A DNA stretch of 64,000 bases. Origin: Chrysomallon squamiferum. Its lineage: Eukaryota; Mollusca; Gastropoda; Neomphalida; Peltospiridae. Positions within the stretch are counted from its first letter, which is position 1. Every line of letters begins with the position of its first letter. The stretch spans positions 24,786,261 to 24,850,260 of the forward strand of contig CM022673.1 of NCBI GenBank assembly GCA_012295275.1. Reading direction: 5' to 3'. The position numbers and the translations under genes were made by a program. The notes beneath the pieces were generated by a model, which made no database searches, was not told the origin of the DNA, and saw nothing but the letters and a program-made list of their open reading frames with translations. This document shows positions 1-12,900 of this stretch, in pieces.

Positions 1-2313
1 TTATTTCTATTAACAAGGCCAGAGCAAAGTTACTTTGCAGCTAACATACATGAACAGAACATGCTAACATCCCACTTTGTTATAATTATTGCTACATCCC
101 CTAAACATTCAAATTGTTTTAATTGGTCCTTTAAGCTTTCAGTCTAACTGATACAACATTCAGAATTGATTCTTAGGCTTATATATTTCCAGTAACAACT
201 AGAATATACAAATACCAAGTAAGGTTTATATGCAAAAACCACATTTACCAATGTTTTCTCTTCAAATGCATTTTCAACGTAAAATTGAATACTGCTTATA
301 TGTTTAAACCTTGTAAATTTGAAAACATTTGTAATCGGTGTCAAATATTTTTAAAGCACAGCTATTTCTATCACTATTTCTATCCATTAATATTTTACTT
401 GTCACAATATATTCAAAACATGATGACTGTATAAAAGTGATAAATTATGAAACTACAAACTAAAGTCAGTTTTATACTTTTAAAAAAAAGAGAAATGAAT
501 CCAATAAAAAGATTTTGAATGAATTCTGTCAGTTATTTTTAACGATTTGAACAACATATCTTGTGACTACAATCACTGTTAACACTGTATAATCTAATAA
601 CAGAGTAATACCAGGCAACAACAATCTGTAAGGAATGTTTAGCAAAGTCTGGCAACTACTATCACAGTCAACTATCTATTGACCTTTAACTATTAACAAA
701 CATCAAACAAATTAAATTTAATAATATAATAATAAATAAAAATATATAATAATAATTATAAATAAATTAGTAAATTGCATACTTAAATAAATTAAAAGAA
801 GAAATCGTAACAAATGCATCTGGTTAAAAATAAACAATATTCATCCAATTTATGTAACATTCATACAAAACGTTTATTATTACTGTTGCACATTTTTTGT
901 TATTACTCTACATCTTCAGAGACCCTAAAAAAATATATAATAATAAACAAAAATTAAATTTTAAAAATCTGACTAACAGTCTCAAATCATCAAATCAACA
1001 AATCAACACACAATATATTGGTCTCAGTTTGACTGCAGCACAATAACATGTCAAAAACAAACTTGAATTTTATAATACCTGGTAGCTAGATATCAAGACA
1101 TACACAGTATTAATATTTCAATATACACTAAAATAACATGTATAGTGTACCATTTAGTCATTTTCTGTAAAAAATCATTCTCCAAGGAAGACAAAGACTC
1201 ACAAGGTTTTGATGTTATCAAGTACCAACAATGATAATAAAAAATCTTTTTCAAATTATCATAGGTGTATGTAAACGTGCATTTGTGTGTAAAATTTCAA
1301 ATAATTTTAATGATGACATGGAATATGTAAATGATACATTTATTAACATTGTTAACAAACTTAGACAAAGTTTTTTTTTTGTTGTTTTTTCTTCTTTTTG
1401 TTTTTTGTTATTTATTTACTTATAACCCTTGGAGAATATTTACTTATATATTAAACTCATATTAAATAATGCTTCTCAATATTAATTTCAGTTCATTTTT
1501 CCTATAAAATAATATTACTGACCAGCAGAAAGTAATAATTCTCAAATTCAGATAATTAAAAAATTTTACAAACAAAAATTATTGCAACTGTAAAAACACA
1601 TTTGTTGTAATAAATAAAAAATAGTAGAAAAAAAGCAAGTATAAATTATGCCAACATAAATGAACACATTATTAAGTGGACAAAAAAAATCAAAACTTTG
1701 GTCTCTGGTGAACTGGTGAAATATGCTGTTTGTCATGGAACGTCTGAGAAGTAGAAATCACTGAGAAGTGGAAATCACATGTAAATAAAAAAAAGTTAAT
1801 GTCACTGGGTCACAGTCATTTCTGAACAATTATCCAGTATGTTTCATCTTCATGTGAGGTCCTGATTTGTTACATTCTGATTGTTTTTTTTTTGATAATG
1901 AAACCAGCTTCATGTTTAAAGATTTCACATCAGTGACATGGAATCCCCTTTTCTGACATGCTCCATCTTTAAATATTAATCTATATGAGACCTATAAAGC
2001 TTCTCTTATTTACAGGATCTACAGAAAGGTAGATATAAACAATAGGACAATAGAAATGCAAGCCAAAATGTTCAATGCTAGGTTAAAAGATAATGTATTT
2101 ATTTTTTGATATATAGAACAATTTTTTATTTTGTTTTAATAATATTAAGGATACCCACAATTAAAATAATTCAAAAATTAAATATTTTAGTTAAAAACTA
2201 TTTTTATTAATGTCAATATTTGATTAATATGTACATATATATACTTAAAAAAAAAAAACCCTCATTGGATATGTTTTAATAAATAACCTAATACTTTAAT
2301 GTAAGCAGACAGA
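1..2313 (-). other. Synaptojanin 3' UTR and downstream AT-rich DNA
   Basis: No conserved coding sequence on either strand. On the minus strand, AATAAA-type signals (TTTATT on plus) occur at about 2103-2098, 1416-1411, 1344-1339 and 878-873; the first lies about 210 nt after the stop. Which one is used cannot be decided from sequence. The short open frames here are AT-rich and match no family I recognise. Confidence 0.5.
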
Positions 2314-3897
2314 CTATTTGAGATCGTGTCTTTGAGGAACTGGGGGAGGCTGACTTTGTGGCATTTCAGCTGATTTATCAGTTGGTGTAGCAGGTCGTTT
2401 TGGAACAGGAGGCGGGGTAAGATTGGAGGGGTCTCGCCTTGGTGGAGGGGGTGGGGGTGGTGGTTCTAGTGGGCAAGCTGTGGACTTTGGTACAGGAGGT
2501 GGACTCATGTCAGGGCAGTTAGACACAGCTGCTGGAGGTTTCTCGGGTACAGGGGGGTTTGTGAAATGGTTGGACACTGCACTGGTATCAAAGGGATCGC
2601 TGACACTGATTGAATCAGGTTTATTCCCAGCCAGATCAGAACTTTCACTTCCAGCTGGTCGAGCAGGAACCGCAGGAGGCAATTTTGACTCTAAACCGCT
2701 AGACACAAACGGATTGTCTGATTCTTTCACTGGTATTTGCTGAGCTTGCAGAGTCTGACTGTGATTTGGAATTTTGAATTTACTGGTGTCAAAAGGATCA
2801 TCAGCAGTGTCTGAGGGTTCTGGTACAGGAGCATCAAGTGGGTTGTTGGGTGTCGTGCAGGACGCAGGGCTTTTCAGATCTTCAGAAGACGTACGAGAGG
2901 ACATTCTGGGGTTTGGTTTAGGTCTTGAAGCTGGTACAGGCACCACTTCACTGACTGGCCTATCTTTGCTCAACACAAAGTCCTCTCTAGAAGTCACAAT
3001 ACAGCTCTGGATGTCTCTTCTAGGAGCTGGTTTGGGAGGCTGCTGTAGGTTTTGTTTTCGCATCTCGATTGTTTCAGCATCACCAGTCAAGTTTGGACTT
3101 GCCAGGTTTTCCATGCTTTTGAATCTGGGCATTGGTTTGGGTGGTGCAGAAACGCTGTCATCTTTTGTCATTTTCTCATCTAAGTCATTTGCTGTCCTGC
3201 TCCGTGGAATTGGTTTTGGTGCTTCGAGATTATCTGCTATAATTTAAAAATATGTTGTTGTATTTTTTTTTTTTACACAGAAATTTAAAGTTTTAATTCA
3301 GCATAATCAGAATAAATAATTAGTTGTAAAAAATGTCATTATTACTTTGTATTCATAAAAACATCAAGCAAAGAAAAGATTATAAAAAATACTAAGAAAA
3401 AATAAAGATGAGAAAACAGAGACTCCATGAGCTGTTAAGCTTTGTTAAAGGAAACTGCTGATTATCTTCCAAAATGTTATTCTATCAATTATTTTTTAAA
3501 GGTTCATAATTAAGTACAGATCCTTAAATGCTAATCTTAAGATAAATAGTAAATACTTCTGCAACAGTCCTGCACTGAAAGTTAACACTGAAAATAATGT
3601 GATCTTTAGGAATATACCTGGATATAGCACAACAGTATGAAACTTTATAATATTTTTATGTAATTAATTTAACTATTCCAGTCTGAACAGTAAACTAACA
3701 TTTAGGTTTGACTGCAGGGATAAGAGGGGGAGGTAACTGCTCATCTATGCTGGAGCCTCCCAGCAACAACCTGCCAATGAGTTTCTCAGCATCTTCAACA
3801 CTTGTAGCATGGCCATGATGTGTCACATTGGTTGGCAGACCAATTGATGCAATCTTCAAAAATAAGTCAATTATAGTAATAATAATAATAATAATAA

Positions 3898-3928
<31 letters not shown>

Positions 3929-5791
3929 AAGAAGACAAGAAGTAGAAGAACAACAACAACAAAAACCCAGTGAAACAAGAGAGAAGAAAATGTCCTTCAT
4001 TTGTTATACATAGAATAAAATACAACTCAATACATCAATAAATTAACTTTATGTTCTTAATTAAATGAAATGAAAATTAAATAAACAAATAAATAAATTA
4101 CATTAACAGAAAGTAATTTCCCTCCCTAACACCATTATTTGTTTGTTTTTCAGAAACTGATAACAATATGACCATGTAAATAAAAATACTCTTATTTAAT
4201 TTTGGATGTTAAAACCCCAATAACAAACAAACTAAAAAAGCTTTAAAAAATCAAAATTATATAAATAAATGTTTCATTAAAAGACCACAGAAATACCACC
4301 AAACCAATAACAAGTATAAACGAACTGTTTAGCAATGTCTAAGTAACAACTGAATGGTAAAATTGACTAGCCCTGTACAAATCTCACATAAAACAATTCA
4401 TTACCCTGTGTCCACCTTTCTTTGCTTTACCAGGAGGGGGTCTGAGTGGTTGACGGATTTTAGGTACATCCCTTCCCCTCTGTCTACTTGGTGAACCTGT
4501 AATTATGTGTAACACTGCATGTAATTATGTGTAACACTGTATGTAATTATGTGTAATCAGTTTTTCTAGAATTTTTACAGCACTGCAAGAATGACTGGAT
4601 TTGGTTAACAAAATAAACTTCAGAATTTTTGCAACAATTGGTCAGTTTACCTTTTGTATTAATAGTAATGAAAAAACAAAGCTCTTCCAAAGTATTTCCA
4701 CAAGCTGCACATTAGCTGACAGAAGTCACATGTAGCTGATGTTCTATGGCTTGGCTAAACCATGCATGCACACACACGCACACACTATTCTCTGTATATT
4801 TCAAACCACGAAGAAGCAAAGGAAAACAATTACCCACTGAAATTACTTATTTAAAAAGAAAAGTACACAAAGGTGGTAATGAATGGTAATACCTGGTACA
4901 GGCTGAGGAGACACTGATCTGGCTGGTACTGCACCGGGTACAAGAGTGGATACTGCTGATTTGGATGGCCCTCCCGAGGGTACAGCTGGTTTACCTGGGG
5001 CACTCGGAGGTCTGCTTGGGGGAGGCGGTTTAGGTGGGGGAGGTCCTGGCCTGGGTGGAGGCTGCTTTCTGTTAACCTTGAAAAATAATTTTTATATATA
5101 TATTAGATATACATGCATACATGCACAAACACAAACACAAACACAACTGTATTTAGACAGCAGGAACATTACAATAATCTTTGCCTTTCCTTTATCACCA
5201 AAATTATTTTGCTAAGGACAGCAAAGAATGAATAATTAAAAAAACCAAAAAAACCCCAGGTTTACTGGAGAATTCTGAAAATTAATACTAAAATCTCAGA
5301 ACAACTGTAATTGCTGTTACTTCTACACCCACTTACATCAGGTGCAGCTTTGATAGATTCAGATTCCACTGTTTTTCCTACTGAAGTTTCCGAAGAATCA
5401 TCAGAACCTACAGCTGGGCTGTTTCTACCTATATTCAAAACAAAAAAAACACCACAGGATTTAAAAAAAACGTAATTCTAACATTGCTTGAATGTCTCTT
5501 ATTTATGCAAAAATTACATATTCCAAGTATTATACAATGATTAAAATAAAACTTTAATTATTACAAATATACTGGGATTTTTTCTAAAATAAATATATTT
5601 ACATACAAATTATATACTTATAATCTGAACATAATTGCTGTATAACAGTTGTTGTTGTTATTATTATTATAATTATTATTATTCAGTGGATCAAGATGTA
5701 GGAAATTATTAATATCAATTACCTGAAGAGCAGGGAGATGGAACTAATGGTGCAGGCAAAGCACTGTCTATTCCAGAATCAAAATCTTCAT
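2314..5791 (-). other. SYNJ1: Proline-rich C-terminal tail with SH3, AP2 and EH-domain motifs (exons 21-26)
   Basis: Disordered tail that recruits endocytic partners. Exon 23 is almost pure proline-rich sequence ([19 protein letters not shown]-like). The 923-nt last exon carries four PKPxPR motifs (about residues 1199-1204, 1225-1230, 1260-1265, 1298-1303), fitting the PxxxPR class bound by CIN85/CD2AP SH3 domains. It also has two DPFDTS motifs (AP2 alpha-ear ligands), one NPF (EH-domain ligand), a run of eight prolines followed by RR, and repeated [14 protein letters not shown] near the end. Partners are inferred from motif class, not shown. The stop TAG lies at 2316-2314. Confidence 0.9.
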
Positions 5792-6467
5792 CTATGTGAT
5801 AGAAATTACAAATACAACCATTTAAACAGTCTCAAAATTAGAACAAAACAATTTAGTATCATTTCATGTATATAAATAACAATTTTAATATCTAAAAATA
5901 TATTTTAACTATTAAAATAAAGCAAAAATAAATAAATAATAATATATATATATATATTTACTTTATTAAACTGATTGAAAAAAATAAGATGCAAAATATT
6001 AAATAATTAAAAACAAGTTTTAAGACTAGCAATTCTTCCACTTACTGTCTTCCATGTCAAACTCCATAGAAGGGATGTTGAAATCGTCTCCTAGGAGACT
6101 GTTGGTGAATGGCTGGTATAGGGGGGTTGTGTTAATGGAATACAGATCAAGCTCTTTCTGAATAGCAGTCTGCCAGTTCTGAGTCCTCAATCTCACATTT
6201 ATCTTGTTTCCATTCACCTAAAAAAAAATTGTTTGTTTAAGCAATTTCTTTTTTAAATATTTTTTTTCTTTTAATAACAAGGTAAAAATCTAGAAATGTC
6301 TATAGCATTCAAAAATAAATTTCATTGGTATTTAAAAGGAAAAAAAAAAAAAAACCCAAAGAATGTTTGTAAATTAAAAATCCCTGTTTTTCCTTAAATC
6401 CATTATCAATACATTTAAATATAAGTATTCACTATTAAACTAGGCATCATAAGGTTCTGTTGTGTGT

Positions 6468-6534
<67 letters not shown>

Positions 6535-9500
6535 ACAAATATTACCATTTTAACCTGACACCTCAATAAAGCTGACTCCTGGTATATTAAAAAAAAAAAA
6601 AAAAAATTAATTAAATATACAAATGGTAAACTTACTTCCTGCTGGTTATGGCTAATTGCTTGCAGTGCACTGGCTCCATTCTGATACATAATCCACATAT
6701 CACTGTCCACAAATCTAAATAACAAATTTAAACAATTTTAAATATGTCTTTTCTTTAACATGATCAACATCTTTAACACTAAACTGATGTAATATTTATG
6801 GACACCACTCTGTCTATTTCTGTGATATCTCCTGCTTGATGTCAATACTCTAACCATTGATCAACTGTTATTTTCTCAACCGGTGAAATGTCACAGTATT
6901 AAGAGACATACCTGACAATGGTGATGTCCCCAACTTCGCTGAAGAGTTCCACCACTGCATTAACAGTCTCATCATCCAGTTCCTCTCCAGAAGCAAGGGA
7001 GACAATCACTGTGCCGTTAGGTGGTCCCATCTGACTTATGACATCCTGAAACACTTTCACTTTAGCATCATCATCCACCATCAACACCTCAATGTCGAAC
7101 AAACCAACCACAGGTCTTGAGAAAAAACAACACAGAAACACAAATCAGTTAAGAAACAAATATATATTTTCATTTAAATAATAAACTTTTAATTAATACA
7201 GGTACCAGATAAGCTGGATGTGACAGTTTTCAGAATTTTCTGGTTTTCCTGGAGCAAGACTTAATATATATTTGAAATGTAAAATAAACAATGAAAAGTA
7301 AAACACAAAAATGTCTTTAACACATGCAGATTTATACACTTCTCCAAGCTGATTTCCTGGTAATCTTGGTTTTCTAAATAAGTAGTCTAGCACCTGTATC
7401 TATTTTTAAAATCTGCAAACAAATAAGAATACCACTGATATAATTAACATCATTTTTAAAAATGGAAAACTGATATTTACCATTTCATCTAAATTAATCT
7501 AAAGTGAAAAATAAATTTAAGTCTATCTATCAAAGTGTAAACAACATAGTTATAGTTATACATTTTAAATAAATAAAATGTTGTGTAAACCTGTGATCAG
7601 AAGTTCTCAGTTCTGCTCGTGTGTACAGAAGCAGCTTCCCCTCATCCCAGTCAGGACTGTTCTCCTCTTCTACAAACAAATCATTTCAAAAGTTTTAATC
7701 TTTATAACTCGTACAAGAAATGTATTTTTCGTTAGGCCCTCTCACTTCTAACTAATTAGTAATGGATAAAAAAGTGACCAAACCACTAAAACAAGCAACA
7801 CACCTCACACTTGCATTTATTTCTATACTAACACAACAACACACCTCACACTTATATTTATTTCTATACTAAACAACAACACACCTCACACTTGCATTTA
7901 TTTCTGTACTAACACAACAACACACCTCACACTTGTATTTATTTCTATACTAACACAACACACCTCACACTTGTATTTATTTATGTACAAACACAACAAC
8001 ACACCTCACACTTGTATTTATTTCTATACTAACACAACAACACACCTCACACTTGTATTTATTTCTGTACTAACACAACAACACACCTCACACTTGTATT
8101 TATTTCTATACTAACAACAACACACCTCACACTTGTATTTTTATTTCTGTACTAACACAACAACACACCTCACACTTGTATTTATTTCTGTACTAACACA
8201 ACAACACACCTCACACTTGCATTTATTTCTGTACTAACACAACAACACACCTCACACTTGTATTTATTTCTGTACTAACACAACAACACACCTCACACTT
8301 GTATTTATTTCTGTACTAACACAACAACACACCTCACACTTGTATTTATTTCTATACTAACACAACAACACACCTCACACTTGTATTTATTTCTTGTATT
8401 TATGTACAAACACAACAACACACCTCACACTTGTATTTATTTCTATACTAAACAACAACACACCTCACACTTGTATTTATTTATGTACAAACACAACAAC
8501 ACACCTCACACTTGTATTTATTTCTGTACTAACACAACAACACACCTCACACTTGCATTTATTTCTGTACTAACACAACAACACACCTCACACTTGTATT
8601 TATTTCTGTACTAACACAACAACACACCTCACACTTGTATTTATTTCTATACTAACACAACAACACACCTCACACTTGTATTTATTTCTGTACTAACACA
8701 ACAACACACCTCACACTTGTATTTATTTCTGTACTAACACAACAACACACCTCACACTTGTATTTATTTCTATACTAACACAACAACACACCTCACACTT
8801 ATATTTATTTCTATACTAACACAACACACCTCACACTTGTATTTATTTCTGTGCTCTCACTACACAGTTTAAGTCTGTTTTTACCTTCTTGAGGCAGAAT
8901 GTGTCTACGTCTCCAGAGAATGCGATCTGTCCAGGCTGGTGTGCGACACTTCTCACTGGTGTCATAATCATCACTGAACACGTCGTACTTGTAAGTAGGG
9001 GGAAAGTTTGTCTTTCCTTCGTGGAAGTTTCTAAAAGCCTACAACAGACATTACAGGCTAATCTGACTTCTCTTTCTAACAGGAAATGAGTTATTCTCAA
9101 TTTGGTTGATAAAATTCTACTTTAAATCTGGTAACTGGCAAAAAATTTCGTTCTAAAACAATGTAAATGTAATTTATTCCAGTAAACAATTTTAAAAATA
9201 TTTTAATCCTAATGCAGGTAAAATAGTTTTTAAAAAGGTTACAGGTTACTGGTTACATCACATTCCTGAGAAAAATATACGAAGCTGTGTTATTTAATTC
9301 TGTTTAGTGTATCCATTTTATTTACTATTAATTTGTGTAACATCATTATTAATGTATTGTGCAGAGCTGGAGAACACAAACAGGCTATCTGAAGTTTGTG
9401 TGAGTTTCTTCCTATATACAGAAAGGAAAATATAAAATAAACCTTGTTATATCATGTATAGTCAGTAGGTAACTGTTAATATTAAAAAATATTTTAAAAT

Positions 9501-9880
9501 ATATATATATTAATAAAATAGCTGCCTACCTTGGCCTCACTTCTCTGAATGTTTAGCTGATCAAACTCCTGCAGTGCTCCCCAGTTCTCATTCTGAATCA
9601 GTTCCTTGACCTCTTCATTTCCCAAGTCAATTCTGTAGTTGAAATCTCCACACCAGAAAATGTAGTCATGTGTGTAGATAGCTCTACCCTGTGATATATA
9701 CATTAATAAGTAGTCATAGAGTTATCTCTAAGTGATTAAACATAAAACAATTAGTTATACAGCTCTACTCTATGGTTTTATATATAAATGAGTTAATCAT
9801 AAAGCTGTACTCTGTGAATACAAAACATAATTAGTTATGTTTATATACAACAAGGCCTTGTGAATGAATGAATGTATGTG

Positions 9881-9915
<35 letters not shown>

Positions 9916-12900
9916 CATATGAGTCATGTATGTAAGAAGTGAATATTTATATATAAAACAATTGGCCATGTTCTTCTGTGCAGGGAATATAAACATAATC
10001 ATGCAGGTGTACGCTATGAATATACAAGTTAGTCACACAGCTATATCAGGTGAATAGAATAATTTTACAAAGGTCAATATAATGTAATAATAATAATTAT
10101 GATGAAGGTAAATGATACAGCTTAGTGGAAATAACATCTTTGTTGGAAACTATCAGAATATTAAACATTTACTTTTATAATTATCTGTTGTTAGAGACAT
10201 GAAAAGAAAATCAGACTGAATGGCATGAAAACAAATATTTACAGATAACTACATTTATCTACAAAATTAAATTACTAACAAATCTACATAAATATTAAAC
10301 TATTATTATTATTATACATTAAACAGACAGGAAAATGGTTTGCTGATGTTGATAAATGTATTAACTGTGATGGTTATGATATGCTACACAGTGGGTTTTT
10401 TATATTTCAGTGAAATGTATTAACTGTGATGGTTATATGCTACACAGTGGGTTTTTTATATTTCAGTGAAATGCAAATGGACACAAACCTGAAGAATTTA
10501 ACCTTTTGAGTTCATAACAAGTTAATTCCCAGTGTAATTTACATACAAACAGAATATGTATGTAAGTGTCTTTTGACATGTAAACAAGTAAAAGAAAATA
10601 TTCAGCATGACAACAATTTTACATTATAGTCAGTTAACTGAGGAAATAACTAAATAAACAGTTAAGTAACCTAAATGACATATGACTACATTTAAACCTC
10701 AATATTATAATACTGAAAATAAATTTTAATTTTACAAATAGAAATGTTGGCTTAATGAATATTTCAAGTTAATAATTTCATCATGCAAAACAAGAAAAGA
10801 TAATTAGGCATAATGCAATCATTAACTGATGTTATATATACCTCATTCCCTTCAATACATTCACACACACTAAAGATGGTTGGAATGTATATTATAATGT
10901 CAAACAGTCTGTTACACATATTAGTATATAATACTCTTAAACGGTTAGTGTATTCAATAGGAATTGTTATGTATAAAGTAGAGAAAACTACCTGACATTC
11001 ATTAACATGCTCTAAAAAAAACTACATTCCAGAATTCATATTTTTCCCATTCTGCAACCCACATCATATAACCTTTTGTAGATAACTGTACAACTCATGC
11101 GCAGACAATTGAAACGGCATAAACAGTAATAAATATGTTGTGTGACACACTGGTCAGAGAAAATGATGTGAATGTAACGTGGACTGTTAAGACAAACAGA
11201 AGACGACAGTGATCATGCACAATGATGTAAATAAACATACCATACAGACATCCTGTGGACGAAGCATAAGATGAGTTAGTAATGAAAACGTAAACAAAAA
11301 CAATGACAATATGAAACAATGAAACCATATAACAAAATTTAATCAACACTTATTTATTTTAGATTTCTTTTTTTCTTATATTAATTATAATTTCTAAACA
11401 CACACAGACACACATATACACACAATATAACAACAGAAGTACAACACAACCAATGGACTCAGTCCACAATTTGTTTTTTTAATATTTTCATTAGCTTATT
11501 GCATTCCTAAAACATAAAACTTTATAAATACACTAAACGACAATTTTCAAAGAATTCAAAATTTTAATGCTTCTGTTATTTCCGTGAAGTTAAGACTGAA
11601 TTTTGAAATACACACCAGTGGAAAAGCCATTTTCCTGTTAATCTCGTGATAATCCGCATTTCTGTCGTTGACCTGCGACTGACCAGCAGCCAGGTGAGCG
11701 CACACAAAGCACACGGAGGTACTGTAAATGAGAAAACGAATTCCAACTCCACCCTTGTTACCTGTGGCCCCGCCCAGACCAGTTTTAACCTTCTCCACTG
11801 CCACATCACTGAAATAAAGTTGTTAAATCTCCAAACACTTAAACAGAAACAGACAGCTCATATTAAATACTACAAAAACTATACAAAAATAATAATAATA
11901 AATTGATTCACTAATTTGTCTACATCTGCTTTTTAAATAAGGTTAAAAAGAATTTTTGTTGTATTGTGTAAGATAGTATAATTCAAGTCACAACTAAAAT
12001 TCTAACTGCATCATAATATGACTCTAGATACAGTTCAAGTCTTTAACTAGTTTTAATGGATGAGAAGTATTATGTAATCCACAGACAGGTATATTCAATA
12101 TCAAACTCTGGTTTGTAACGTAAACAATAAATGTTAAGTAGGTGCATTATCCAAACAATGAAATAAAAACAGAAAATTTATAGATGCTAATACTGTAAAT
12201 TGTAAAATCAAAGTAAAAACAAAAAAGGGACCATCACGTATAGTTCACTTAGTAAAGAACACAGTCCAAGTAAGAAGTAAAAAGCATGATAAGAATTGAT
12301 AGATAAAATGAATTGCTAAATGTATTTTAAAGAACATATGTACCTCTTTTAAAGGTAAACAGACTATGAAGAACATAATTTACTATGTAATGTAGTTTTT
12401 AAGAGAAAAAGTTCTCACCGAATGAAAGGTGCAAGATGTGGCCTGATGTAGACAAAGAGGACCACGCCCACTAGCTGTGTGTGGGTCAGCAAGACATACT
12501 TGTGGTCTCGACACAGTGTTTTTATAATCTCCTTCTGCCACTCTCTCGCATTGGTCGTACTGAAACAAAACACATAAAAAACACTGAAACAGGACGATGT
12601 AAACAACAACTGTTCACTACATGAAATTTTAAAATTACATAGTCAGTGGATTTACTCCACAATAATGTCATATTTACCTAGCACTGACAATGTTACTGGC
12701 ATTCAGATCGACAATCTCTTCAAAGCCAATAGCATAAATATCAGCAGGTTTATCATAGTCACCTGACTCATCAACTTCACCTGAAATGGTAATTCATTAA
12801 CTGAATGATAATAAAATTTAAATAAAACAGAAAACCACAACAGAAAAACAAAGCCAATGAAATGGCTGTAAACATGAACAATATGAGGACATTTTATCTT

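Larger units (their letters stand above)
9689..11615 (-). other. Large intron 14 of synaptojanin
   Basis: 1.93 kb intron separating exons 14 and 15. It holds a (GT)n tract at about 9882-9914, a two-copy direct duplication of about 60 bp at 10354-10473, and otherwise low-complexity AT-rich DNA. No coding potential is seen. Confidence 0.6.

Noticed and set aside
2423-3247. Long plus-strand open frames over the synaptojanin last exon
   Set aside because: Gly/Ser-rich shadows of the proline-rich minus-strand exon; no family resemblance.
3828-4013. Arg-rich and Leu-rich open frames
   Set aside because: Produced by the (TAA)n-(GAA)n microsatellite upstream of exon 25.
8381-8614. 77-aa repetitive open frame
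   Set aside because: Translation of the 41-bp minisatellite; copies with other lengths break the frame.
7795-8858. CRISPR-like regularly spaced repeats
   Set aside because: Units are directly tandem without unique spacers, in a eukaryotic intron. The same applies to the 26.0-26.8 kb array.
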